NCBI GenBank assembly: GCA_003247575.1
Contig: QJZC01000065.1
Coordinates: 1 to 64,000 of the forward strand
Direction: 5' to 3'
Source: Pseudomonadota bacterium
Lineage (GTDB): Bacteria; Myxococcota_A; UBA9160; SZUA-336
DNA length: 64,000 nt
Shown: positions 25,701 through 33,507 of the stretch, one piece after another
Position numbering within the stretch: position 1 is the first letter of the stretch
Layout of the letters: each line of letters begins with the position of its first letter
Position numbers and translations under genes: made by a program
The notes under the pieces: generated by a model
The model's input: the letters and a program-made list of their open reading frames with translations, nothing else
What the model was told of the DNA's origin: nothing
Database searches by the model: none

Positions 25701-27575
25701 TCAGGCGATCTGTCTCGCATCCGGTGCGAGCCCCTGGAGCTTCTCTGCCAGGAGCATCGCCGCGTCATCGCTCGCGGACAGAGCTGCGATCTCGGCGATG
25801 TCCCAGTGCCATCCGCGTGAACGACTGAACGCGACGAGCCCGCGCTCGTACAGGTGGTCGAGGAATCCCTGAATCAGCAGGGGATTGTTGCTCGTCTTCC
25901 TCTCGATCCAGCCGGCGAGCTCACCGATCTGCGCACCATCGCACTCGAGCGCCTCCGCCAACATCCGCTCGACGTCTGCGCGCGACAGGGGACCGAGCGT
26001 GAGGCGCCGCAGCGGGGCCAGACCGCGCTGCGTCACCAGGGTCAGCTCGCGCGCCACGTCGCTGTCGCGCGCGCTGCTCTCGAGCGTCGCGACGATCAAG
26101 AGCGCGCGCCCAGGTACCTCGCGCGGAACCAGCTCGGACAGCACATGACGCGTTCCGGAGTCACTCCAGTGCAGGTCGTCCAGAAACAGTACCAACGGAT
26201 GCTCGTTCCGAGCGAAGACCTCGACCATGCGACGAATGGCGAGCGAGAGGCGGGCGCGCGTCTCGAGCGGACCGAGGATGGGAGCCTTTTGCACGTCTCC
26301 CAGGACGAACCGGAGATCGGAAGCCAGCTCCACCAGCACCGAGGCGATCGATCCCACCCCGTCGACGAAGCGTCGACGCCACTCGCAGAGCCGCTCATCG
26401 CTCTCGAGCAGGACCTGATCGGCCAGGGACTGAAGCAGCTGCGCCCAGCCGGAATACGGACGCTCCCTGCCGGAGTCGAATGTCGCTGCCGCCAGATAGC
26501 CGCGCGTCTCCGCGACGCGCACACGCAGCGCGCGCGCCAGGCTCGACTTGCCCGTGCCCAGCTCTCCATCGACCAGGACCACCTGCGTGGTCCCTGCCCG
26601 CGCAGCCTCGTACGCAGCAAGAACCGCCTGAACCTCTTCGGCGCGCCCGAACGAGCTGGGCGAGATCCGAATGCCTACGCGCGGGTCGGGTCCCCGCAGC
26701 AGCGAAGAGTCCTCGAGTGCGCCGCCTCCGGAGAGCTCGTCCCCGAGCGTGCGCAGGTCGCGCACCAGCGCCTCGGCCGACGGGTAACGCTCTTCGGGCT
26801 CCTTGGCCAGAAGCCGCAGGACGACCACCGCGAGCGGCTCCGGGATGTCGGCCCGAAGCTCTCGCGGGTCTCGAGGTCTACGCGCGATGTGCGCGTGGAT
26901 GATCTCGAGCTTGTCTCGCCCGTCCAGAGGCGGCTGCCCTGTCAGCGCAAAGTACAGAATGGCCCCCAACGAATAGAGGTCGCTGCGTGGATCGCAGCCA
27001 CGGTTCATGCGGCCGGTCTGCTCCGGTGCAATGAAGTGGAGCGAGCCGCCGATCGGGTTGCTCGACGCCATGCAGCTGGCACGGGCTCCCATGGGGCGAC
27101 AGCGACCGAGATCGATCAGATGAACCGAGCGAGTCTCTGGGTGCACCAGGATGTTATGGGGATGCAGGTCTCGATGGAGCAGCCGCGCCGCATGCACGCG
27201 ACCGAGCACCTCTGCCAGGCAAATCGCGATGTCGAGCAGTGCCGCGACATCGATCTCGCCAGTCGCCTCCAACCAGCTCCCGAGGGGCACTCCGGGAACG
27301 TGCTCGAGCACGAGCACGGGTGGGGAGTCGTCGATGAGCTCGATGGGACGAGGAATGCCAACACCCGCAACCTTCGTCAGCGCTTCCCACTCGTCCGTCG
27401 GCGCACCGTCGATCAACCCCGCTCGCGTGTAACGCTTGAGTACGACGCGCAGCCCGTCGGCTTGACGCACTCCGGCATAGACGTCGCTCGACTTCCCCGA
27501 GTGGATGGTCTTGTCGATCGCGTAGCCCGGCGCGTCGAGTTTGGCAGCCACGCTCTGCTGAATCGGTCGCAGCAA
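25701..27575 (-). CDS. N-terminal half: Ser/Thr kinase domain plus AAA ATPase
   Basis: Residues about 18-275 form a Hanks-type kinase: a Gly-rich loop variant (IHSGKSSDVYAG), Lys 47 in VVLKRY, catalytic HRDLHPHN (Asp 136), DLG instead of DFG (Asp 155) and IAPEQTGRMNR in the activation segment. Residues 305-624 are a STAND-like ATPase with Walker A GELGTGKSS (337-345) and Walker B LVLFLDDLHWSD. The kinase residues are present, so this half could still be active. It begins with TTG at 27575; an in-frame stop lies just upstream, and the later GTG near 27551 is an alternative. The frame ends at the premature TGA. Such proteins sense signals through the ATPase/TPR part and phosphorylate targets; the partner is unknown. 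Confidence 0.7.
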   Translation of the reverse strand: MLRPIQQSVAAKLDAPGYAIDKTIHSGKSSDVYAGVRQADGLRVVLKRYTRAGLIDGAPTDEWEALTKVAGVGIPRPIELIDDSPPVLVLEHVPGVPLGSWLEATGEIDVAALLDIAICLAEVLGRVHAARLLHRDLHPHNILVHPETRSVHLIDLGRCRPMGARASCMASSNPIGGSLHFIAPEQTGRMNRGCDPRSDLYSLGAILYFALTGQPPLDGRDKLEIIHAHIARRPRDPRELRADIPEPLAVVVLRLLAKEPEERYPSAEALVRDLRTLGDELSGGGALEDSSLLRGPDPRVGIRISPSSFGRAEEVQAVLAAYEAARAGTTQVVLVDGELGTGKSSLARALRVRVAETRGYLAAATFDSGRERPYSGWAQLLQSLADQVLLESDERLCEWRRRFVDGVGSIASVLVELASDLRFVLGDVQKAPILGPLETRARLSLAIRRMVEVFARNEHPLVLFLDDLHWSDSGTRHVLSELVPREVPGRALLIVATLESSARDSDVARELTLVTQRGLAPLRRLTLGPLSRADVERMLAEALECDGAQIGELAGWIERKTSNNPLLIQGFLDHLYERGLVAFSRSRGWHWDIAEIAALSASDDAAMLLAEKLQGLAPDARQIA

Positions 27576-27754
27576 CGCCGGGATTGATGCTGGCTGTCAC
27601 GCAGAGCGATGGGCAGCGAGTGGCGATCCGAGCTTGCCGCGGCGCCGCGCCTCGCGGGCGCTCTCAGGCTCGAAACCTGCAGTCGGAGGCGCGGTCGCGC
27701 GCTCCTCTTCCGAGCAGGCGTGGATCCCGCGGCCGGGTTGCTACAGTCTGCCGC

Positions 27755-29311
27755 ATGGGTCCCCTGACACAGAAACTTCTCAAAGAACTTCGCTCCGCGC
27801 GCAAAAGCAACATCATCGACCTGGCGCCACTGCGCGAAGCACGCAAAGCCCAGCGTCAACTGAGTGAAGATCTGCGCGCGCAGGCACACGCCTTCCCTCC
27901 CCAGCACGGGGCGTGGATGGAGCACCTGCTCACCCTCACGAATCTGGGCAACTCGATGCTGAGATCGCGCGCCCTCGCCAAACTCGCCGAACGCATCGAA
28001 GCAGCGCACGAGCTCTACATGCCCGGTGGACCCCCGATGAGTCCGATCTACGACTCGGTCTTCGTCTGTTGGTACACGCTCGACCTCGGCGTGGGACCAC
28101 GCCGCGAGACCTTGTTCTCGATGCTCGCCGACCTGGCCGCACCGCTCGGGCTGCCGACTCCACTGGCCAATGTGCTGCGCATCGCCGCCGACTCGAGCCT
28201 GGGGATCTACCGCGTGACGAAGCTCGGCGAGGCGCGCGTGCGCCTCGAGAGCCTTGCAACCGGCATGGGCGTCGACGCCGCTCTACCGCAGGGTATGGAT
28301 CCAACGGGACCGCTCTGGCTGACCCGGCTGCTCCCGCCGCTGATCCAGGGTCCACCGGACTGGGTCGTGTGGACCACTCCGTATCACCTGGAGGACACGT
28401 CGGCGGAGGCCGATTGGCGTGCGTACTTCGAGCGGGTGGCGCCCGAGTCGAAGGGGCGCGTCGAGCGCGTGACCCGACACTTCAAACGTCCACCGAAGGC
28501 GAGCTTCTGGCTCGACTACATCCTCGACGCCTATGCCGGCGTCCGCGCCGAGAGCGGAGCCGTATGCCTGACTGGGGTGCCCGATCGCCCCGAGACGCTC
28601 CCCCATTCCGAGGCGTCCGGCGCCCAAGCTGCGCGCGAGCCCAAGACCCAGAGCGCTTCCGAACGGGTTCACACGCGCCTGTTCGAGCAGGCACGACGCC
28701 GAGGACTCGACGGTCCCGATCCAGCGGGGATTCGCCGCGAGCTGCGCGCCCCTCTAGAGCCCTTGTTTCCGGATTCCGACCGCATCCTCTCGGCCGCGTT
28801 CAGCTGCTATGCAGCCCTAGACGCCAAGGGCAGAACCGCGCTCGACCAGCTCGTCGAACGCGTCGCAGAGCTGCCCGCGGACGAACGCGAAGTGGTCCAT
28901 GGACTCGCCGCCGGATGGTTCTCGGCCTTCGAAATCCTCCAGGTCCGTCTCGACGAGGGATTCGAGGTTCGCGATCTGCTGCGCCGGAAGAGACTCTTCA
29001 TCCTCGAACGCGCAGGCACGCACGCTGCAGCCACCGGCGATCTCGTCGCTGGCTGGATCCGCGTCTCGGACAGCGACATCCGCTTCGAAGGCGCCTTGGC
29101 CCACATTCCGAAGATGATAGCCACGACCTTCGAGGAGCAGCTTCGGCTGCTGCGCGATCAGCTCGCTGCGCGCACGCGCGGACTGGGATGGAAACGCCGC
29201 TCGGCTCTGCTCGCCCCGTACATCTGCCCACTGCGGGATCGCATCGTGCAGGATCTGCTGCCCCCGGGTATCTCACCGACGACCCTCCGGAGGCCACTCG
29301 ATGAGCGCTGA
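27755..29311 (+). CDS. unknown protein coupled to the glutathionylspermidine enzyme
   Basis: Cytoplasmic protein of 518 residues with no signal peptide or membrane segment. I do not recognise the family. The N-terminal 80 residues are helical and charged; the middle is rich in Trp/Pro (PDWVVWTTPYHLED, SFWLDYILDAY); the C-terminal part (DEGFEVRDLLRRKRLFILER, then AATGDLVAGWIRVSDSDI) looks like a small beta-barrel of the kind found in some SEC-C-containing proteins, but that is a weak resemblance and no SEC-C motif is seen. The last 11 bases overlap the start of the next gene, so the two are translationally coupled and probably act together. The ATG has no clear ribosome site. Confidence 0.7.
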   Translation: MGPLTQKLLKELRSARKSNIIDLAPLREARKAQRQLSEDLRAQAHAFPPQHGAWMEHLLTLTNLGNSMLRSRALAKLAERIEAAHELYMPGGPPMSPIYDSVFVCWYTLDLGVGPRRETLFSMLADLAAPLGLPTPLANVLRIAADSSLGIYRVTKLGEARVRLESLATGMGVDAALPQGMDPTGPLWLTRLLPPLIQGPPDWVVWTTPYHLEDTSAEADWRAYFERVAPESKGRVERVTRHFKRPPKASFWLDYILDAYAGVRAESGAVCLTGVPDRPETLPHSEASGAQAAREPKTQSASERVHTRLFEQARRRGLDGPDPAGIRRELRAPLEPLFPDSDRILSAAFSCYAALDAKGRTALDQLVERVAELPADEREVVHGLAAGWFSAFEILQVRLDEGFEVRDLLRRKRLFILERAGTHAAATGDLVAGWIRVSDSDIRFEGALAHIPKMIATTFEEQLRLLRDQLAARTRGLGWKRRSALLAPYICPLRDRIVQDLLPPGISPTTLRRPLDER

Positions 29312-31211
29312 GCGCCCTCCCCCAGAGAAGTTCGGCACCCTGTTGGGCCTCGCCTCGGGAGGTGTGCCCGTCTACTCCAGCCACTACGAGTCCGCCGACG
29401 ATGCCGACCTGCCCGATCGGCACTCTTATCGCAGCTATCTGGATGGCATCTATCTCGGACAGAAGTGGCAGTGTGTCGAGTTCGCGCGTCGTTGGATGTA
29501 CCTGAACCAGGGGCTGATCTTCGACGACGTGGGGATGGCGTACGAGATCTTCGATCTGACCTCGGTGCGTGACGTCGCGCGCCAACGCAGGCTGCCGCTG
29601 TTCTCGTTTCGCAACGGCTCGCGTCGTCCTCCCGAGCCTGGGTGCATGATCGTCTGGGACGCAAGCGGTGAGTTCGCACGTACGGGTCATGTCGGCATCG
29701 TGGTCGAGGTGACGGAGACCTGCGTTCGTTTCGCGGAACAGAATCTGGATCACCAGCCTTGGCCCGAAGGTCGCACCTACTCGCGCGAGATCCGCGCGAC
29801 GCGTTCTCCAACCGGCGAGTTCTGGGTCGAGAGTTCGTTCGCGGACGCGACGATTCTCGGATGGGTGATCCAAACCGAGGACTCGACCGATTCCGTGGTC
29901 ATCGAGTCTCCTGCTCCCGAGCTGTTCGAGCTCCTCCCGGACGAGGTCCCGCCGGAAGACCGCGAGGAGCGAACCTGGCTGAACGTCGCGAATCCAGACG
30001 AGGCGGCCTTCGTGAGCTTCATGGAAGGAAGCTTCCTCTCGGACAAGCCCGAAAGTCGGTACCTCTACTTCTCGATCTCGGAGCGTGCCGAGGAAGAACT
30101 CGAGCGCGCGACCACGCAGCTGCATGCACTGTTCATGCACGCTACGGACTACGTGCTGCGCGACGATGCCCTGCTCGAACGCTTCAACCTTCCGCGCGTG
30201 CTCTGGCCCAAGATCCATCAGTCGTGGGACAACCGTCACAATCAGATGATCACCGGGCGCTTCGACTTCGCCCTGACGCGCCAGGGACTCAAGGTCTACG
30301 AGTACAACTGCGACTCCGCCGCCTGCTACATGGAATGTGGCAAGATTCAAGGGAAATGGGCTCGCCACTACGACTGCGACCTCGGGCGCGATGCCGGAGA
30401 GCACCTGCATGATCGCCTGCGCGACGCCTGGCGGCGAAGCGGTGTAGACGGGATCGTTCACATTCTACGCGACGATGACCCCGAGGAGGTCTATCACGCG
30501 CTCTTCATGCAAGAGGCCATGGAGCGGGCAGGCATCCAGAGTCGTATCCTGTGTGGCGTGCAGGGTCTCACTTGGGCGCCGGATGGGGGCATCGTGGACG
30601 CCGAAGGAAATCGCGTGCGGTGGGTGTGGAAGAGCTGGGCGTGGGAGACGGCCCTCGACCAGATCCGAGCGGACTGTGCGGATGATCCCGCGAAGCTCGA
30701 GAGCTATCGCCCCGGTGAGCGGCATGCAGGCCCGCTGCGGCTCGCAGATGTGCTGCTGCGGAGCGAAGTCATGGTGTTCGAGCCGCTCTGGACTCTGGTA
30801 CCCAGCAACAAGGCGATCGCGCCGATTCTCTGGTCCCTGTTTCCCAATCATCCCTACCTGCTCGACACGTCGTTCGAACTGACAGAAGCCTTACGCAGCA
30901 AGGGGTACGTCTCGAAGCCGATCGTCGGGCGCTGTGGGGGAAACGTGCGGCTGTTCGATCGCAACCAAGTGTTGCTCGAAGAGACCAGTGGCGCTTTCGG
31001 GGATCGTGAGCAGATCTACCAGGAGCTCTTTCCACTGGCGAATGTGCACGGGCTCTACGTCCAACCGAGTACCTTCTGTGTCGCCGGGGCCTACGGTGGT
31101 GCCGGCGTGCGCGTCGATGCCTCGCGCGTGATCACTTCGGATAGCGACAACGTTCCCCTACGGATCCTCGACGACGAGCGGTTCATCGAGGAGCTCGAGC
31201 GGCGTCGGTGA
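29301..31211 (+). CDS. gss: bifunctional glutathionylspermidine amidase/synthetase
   Basis: Protein of 636 residues, close to the 619 of the Escherichia coli enzyme. The N-terminal CHAP amidase domain (about 20-200) has the nucleophile Cys 58 in GQKWQCVEFARRW and the His in TGHVGIVVEV (near 132), matching the known Cys59/His131 pair. The C-terminal ATP-grasp synthetase domain shows RFDFALTRQGLKVYEYNCDS, the substrate and metal region, and the end segment VGRCGGNVRLFD with QPSTFCVAGAYGGAGVRVD. The enzyme joins glutathione to spermidine and can hydrolyse it again, which tunes thiol and polyamine pools under oxidative stress. CGGAGG lies 8 bases before the ATG, inside the preceding gene. A minus-strand gene remnant overlaps its 3' end. 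Confidence 0.93.
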   Translation: MSAERPPPEKFGTLLGLASGGVPVYSSHYESADDADLPDRHSYRSYLDGIYLGQKWQCVEFARRWMYLNQGLIFDDVGMAYEIFDLTSVRDVARQRRLPLFSFRNGSRRPPEPGCMIVWDASGEFARTGHVGIVVEVTETCVRFAEQNLDHQPWPEGRTYSREIRATRSPTGEFWVESSFADATILGWVIQTEDSTDSVVIESPAPELFELLPDEVPPEDREERTWLNVANPDEAAFVSFMEGSFLSDKPESRYLYFSISERAEEELERATTQLHALFMHATDYVLRDDALLERFNLPRVLWPKIHQSWDNRHNQMITGRFDFALTRQGLKVYEYNCDSAACYMECGKIQGKWARHYDCDLGRDAGEHLHDRLRDAWRRSGVDGIVHILRDDDPEEVYHALFMQEAMERAGIQSRILCGVQGLTWAPDGGIVDAEGNRVRWVWKSWAWETALDQIRADCADDPAKLESYRPGERHAGPLRLADVLLRSEVMVFEPLWTLVPSNKAIAPILWSLFPNHPYLLDTSFELTEALRSKGYVSKPIVGRCGGNVRLFDRNQVLLEETSGAFGDREQIYQELFPLANVHGLYVQPSTFCVAGAYGGAGVRVDASRVITSDSDNVPLRILDDERFIEELERRR

Positions 31212-31495
31212 CGGACGCGCGTGGCTGCGGGGAGGACAGTCCGTAACCACTCTCGAGCGCTTCGAGCAAGCGCGCTCGAGCACGATCGAGCCTCCTAGGC
31301 AGAAAGAGCGCCTGCCGGTCGGACATGCGAAACGGGCCAGTGCTTCCGCTCTCGAGCACGGGAATGATCGGAACTCCTCTGCGTCCCGCATACCCGAACT
31401 CGATTGCGCGCGCTAGCCGAGACCCCGTACTCCCGGCGACGTAAACCCCAGGTTGCAGGCTTGGTGCACGAAGCCGGAGACCGCGGCCTTCCGAC
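31183..31495 (-). pseudogene. 5'-truncated, frameshifted gene remnant
   Basis: The minus strand here encodes a clearly protein-like stretch without a usable start: VYVAGSTGSRLARAIEFGYA, then GRRGVPIIPVLESGS, FRMSDRQALFLPRRLDRAR and LLEALESGYG, ending at TGA 31183. Upstream in this frame a TAG follows within about 20 codons; in the next frame AAVSGFVHQACNLG would continue the protein, which indicates a frameshift near 31445 and then a TGA at about 31507. The pattern of a Rossmann/TIR-like strand order (YVAGSTG, VPIIPVLES) is suggestive only. It overlaps the end of gss by 29 bases. I see no intact copy in the window. Confidence 0.5.
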
Positions 31496-31562
31496 TACGC
31501 AGTCAAGATACCTCAGCCCCCGCAAGTCGATCGGCCTCAGTGGCAGAGCGCGTAGTGCGGAT

Positions 31563-31608
31563 CGATCACCGGCTGTGGTGCCGGACGATCACCGGCTGCG
31601 GTGCCGGA
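31563..31608 (+). repeat. two tandem 23-bp repeats, each a small hairpin
   Basis: Two adjacent 23-base units starting CGATCACCGGCTG differ at one base (T or C at unit position 14). Each contains CCGGC and GCCGG around a 6-base loop. They lie in the noncoding part of the 555-base gap between gss and the phosphatase gene; the rest of that gap right of 31500 holds no gene. Confidence 0.6.
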
Positions 31609-31766
31609 GACAGGATCGACCTGGACACCACCCCGTGGGAGCGCTTCCAGCCTGCAAGCGCCCGCACGGGACACCTGCATCCAGGCGGACCTTCCCGAGC
31701 CGCAATGAGAGGTTCCTAATGCGCGTATAAGCTCCCTCTATGCAATGACTCGCGATAGTTAGTCAA

Positions 31767-32498
31767 ATGACACCGACATCGAGAGGCGGTCGCGCGTGGC
31801 TCGGCGCGGTCTGCATGATCGCATTCCTCGCTTGGGCCTGGAACTCATCCCCGATCAATCTGAAGGACCACTGCTTTCCCAAGCATCTTGCGCGTGTTGC
31901 GCCTGCCGCTGGTACGCACGGCGAATTGCGGAATGTCCAGATCTTTCGAAGCGGCCAGATCTCCGCGAACCTGATCGAAGAGACTCTGCGGGCACTCCGC
32001 ATCCAGAGAGTCATCGATCTGACATTCAACGACACCTCTCGAGATCCAGATCAGATCGCAGAGCAACAGGCCATCCAACGACTCGCGATCGAACATCAGC
32101 GATTCCCACTCGAGGGGAGCGGGCGCGGATCCATCGACGTGTTTGCCCAGGCGGTCGCTGCGCTCACCAGCGCAGCACGTTCCGGAGAGCCGGTGCTCGT
32201 CCACTGTCGCGCGGGGGATCGCCGAAGCGGAAGTGTACTGGCCACCTACAAGCTCCTCGTGGAGCGCGCATCGAGCTCCGAAGCGCGCCGAGAACTCGAA
32301 CGGTTCTCGCGACGTTCTCCAGACGACTCGGGCCTCGTCGAATTTCTCGATCGCAGCATGCCCACGCTGGCCGCACAACTCGTCTCGAGCGGCGTGATCT
32401 CCGACGTTCCCAATCCCCTTCCGCGCATCGCCGACAGCGCGAGTCATGAGGATTCCAGCGGATGGTTCACACCATTTCTCTGGTTCAGCCGGGACTGA
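31767..32498 (+). CDS. membrane-anchored dual-specificity/tyrosine phosphatase-like protein
   Basis: Cys-based phosphatase of 243 residues with an N-terminal membrane segment (AWLGAVCMIAFLAWAW). The signature CX5R loop is intact: VHCRAGDRRSGSV (Cys 147, Arg 153). The general-acid Asp is probably in the loop around LTFNDTSRDPD (residues 85-94), as in DSP-like enzymes. The catalytic domain should face the periplasm if the segment is a signal anchor. First gene of a compact five-gene set ending at 38588; the next gene starts 34 bases downstream. TATAAG at 31726 is a possible -10 box without a good -35. Possible substrates are phosphorylated lipids, sugars or proteins. Confidence 0.8.
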   Translation: MTPTSRGGRAWLGAVCMIAFLAWAWNSSPINLKDHCFPKHLARVAPAAGTHGELRNVQIFRSGQISANLIEETLRALRIQRVIDLTFNDTSRDPDQIAEQQAIQRLAIEHQRFPLEGSGRGSIDVFAQAVAALTSAARSGEPVLVHCRAGDRRSGSVLATYKLLVERASSSEARRELERFSRRSPDDSGLVEFLDRSMPTLAAQLVSSGVISDVPNPLPRIADSASHEDSSGWFTPFLWFSRD

Positions 32499-32532
32499 AA
32501 CTGTTCCCGAGCGCGAGAGGAGGCCGCTCTTG

Positions 32533-33507
32533 ATGTGTGCCAAGCTCATAGGTAGCACGGGTTTGGCCACCGGCCTTGCCGGCGCCCTCTGGGTCCAACT
32601 ACCGCAAGATCTCCGGGACCCGTACCGTTCTCTGCCTTCATCGGGAAACGCGAACATCGATCGGATCGAGCGAGCGTCCGACCAGGCCTGGTCCGTTCAG
32701 ATTCTCGCCGACATCCAGGACGGATTTCTCTACGTGCCGACCCTGATGCGTGAGGCGGACGCGCAAGGCGTGGACGCGATCGTGATCGCCGGAGACCTCG
32801 CACGTGGCGGTGGAGGCGCGCATTTGCCGCTCCTGCTCGACCAACTTCGGCAGGCTCGACCAGAGGCCCCGCTATTCGCCGTGCCTGGAAACCACGACTC
32901 CGTGAATGATCAAGCCCGTCAGAACTTCGTTACCGCCTTCGGAAGCCCGTCGTTCGAGTTCACTATCGGGAGCACCCGGTTCATAGGACTGGATTCCACG
33001 CAGGAGGACGAGTCCGACAGCCTGGAGCAAGTTCGCAACGCCCTCGCGACCGCAGAGCGTGAGGACGAGCACGTCGTCATCGTGCGCCACCATTCTCCGC
33101 TCCCCTCCGCCGAGTATTACAACCCGCGTTCGAGTGACGTCCTCGTCGCTCTCCTCGAACATCCGCGCGTCGCGGCGGTAGTCACGGGCCATGCGCATCA
33201 CTGGGGAATGCACGATCGCTCGGGTGTCCGGTTTCTTACGGTCCCTGCGTCTGGCGATCGCGGCCACGGTCAGGACCAGACCGTCGTCTCCTATCTGATC
33301 CTTCGCTGGGATGGGTCTGCGTACTCCTTCGAGCATCACTTCGTGCCGCGACGCAACACCGTGGAACTTGAGACGATCCTTCGCCACCTGTTCGATGGAC
33401 ACGTAAAGCCGGCGGTTCTCGGAGCGATGTCGACCTGGACCTCCCGCACGAAGCCCGATCCGCGCTCGCAACTCGCGCTGCGCCCCACGGAGCAGCATCC
33501 GCGATGA
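32533..33507 (+). CDS. calcineurin-like metallophosphoesterase
   Basis: Phosphoesterase of 324 residues. The binuclear metal motifs are AGDLARGG (Asp 88), VPGNHDSVND, VIVRHHSPLP and VVTGHAHHWG. Motif I reads LADIQDG, so the usual D-x-H has Gln in place of His, which may alter metal binding. The N-terminus (LIGSTGLATGLAGALW) is mildly hydrophobic and could be a signal anchor. ATG 32533 is chosen because GGAGG lies about 11 bases upstream; an earlier in-frame start would overlap the phosphatase. It overlaps the next gene by four bases (ATGA), so translation is coupled. Pairing with a CX5R phosphatase and an LtaS-like enzyme suggests work on a phosphorylated envelope component. Confidence 0.85.
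   Translation: MCAKLIGSTGLATGLAGALWVQLPQDLRDPYRSLPSSGNANIDRIERASDQAWSVQILADIQDGFLYVPTLMREADAQGVDAIVIAGDLARGGGGAHLPLLLDQLRQARPEAPLFAVPGNHDSVNDQARQNFVTAFGSPSFEFTIGSTRFIGLDSTQEDESDSLEQVRNALATAEREDEHVVIVRHHSPLPSAEYYNPRSSDVLVALLEHPRVAAVVTGHAHHWGMHDRSGVRFLTVPASGDRGHGQDQTVVSYLILRWDGSAYSFEHHFVPRRNTVELETILRHLFDGHVKPAVLGAMSTWTSRTKPDPRSQLALRPTEQHPR

Larger units (their letters stand above)
23730..27575 (-). pseudogene. Ser/Thr kinase-AAA ATPase-TPR regulator interrupted by one in-frame TGA
   Basis: One continuous frame of 1,281 codons is broken only by TGA at codon 625 (plus-strand bases 25701-25703). Reading through gives LAPDARQIA, stop, LATCCGDPFDIG, which fits the family sequence at the end of the ATPase module, where a residue such as Arg (CGA) would be one transition away from TGA. 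The halves therefore belong to one multidomain protein and are described separately. Possible explanations are a recent nonsense mutation, an assembly error, two functional fragments, or readthrough: the stop context is TGA followed by C, a leaky setting. No selenocysteine context is seen. Confidence 0.7.

Noticed and set aside
25660..25710. Selenocysteine explanation for the in-frame TGA
   Set aside because: The position is not a redox site and the family shows no Cys there; a C-to-T change from Arg is simpler.
23730..27575. Two independent genes instead of one split gene
   Set aside because: Not excluded, but both halves are in the same phase, family similarity runs across the TGA, and the second half has no good ribosome site.
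25854..27587. Plus-strand open frame of 577 codons
   Set aside because: It is the antisense of the kinase-ATPase, which carries kinase and Walker motifs in the opposite strand.
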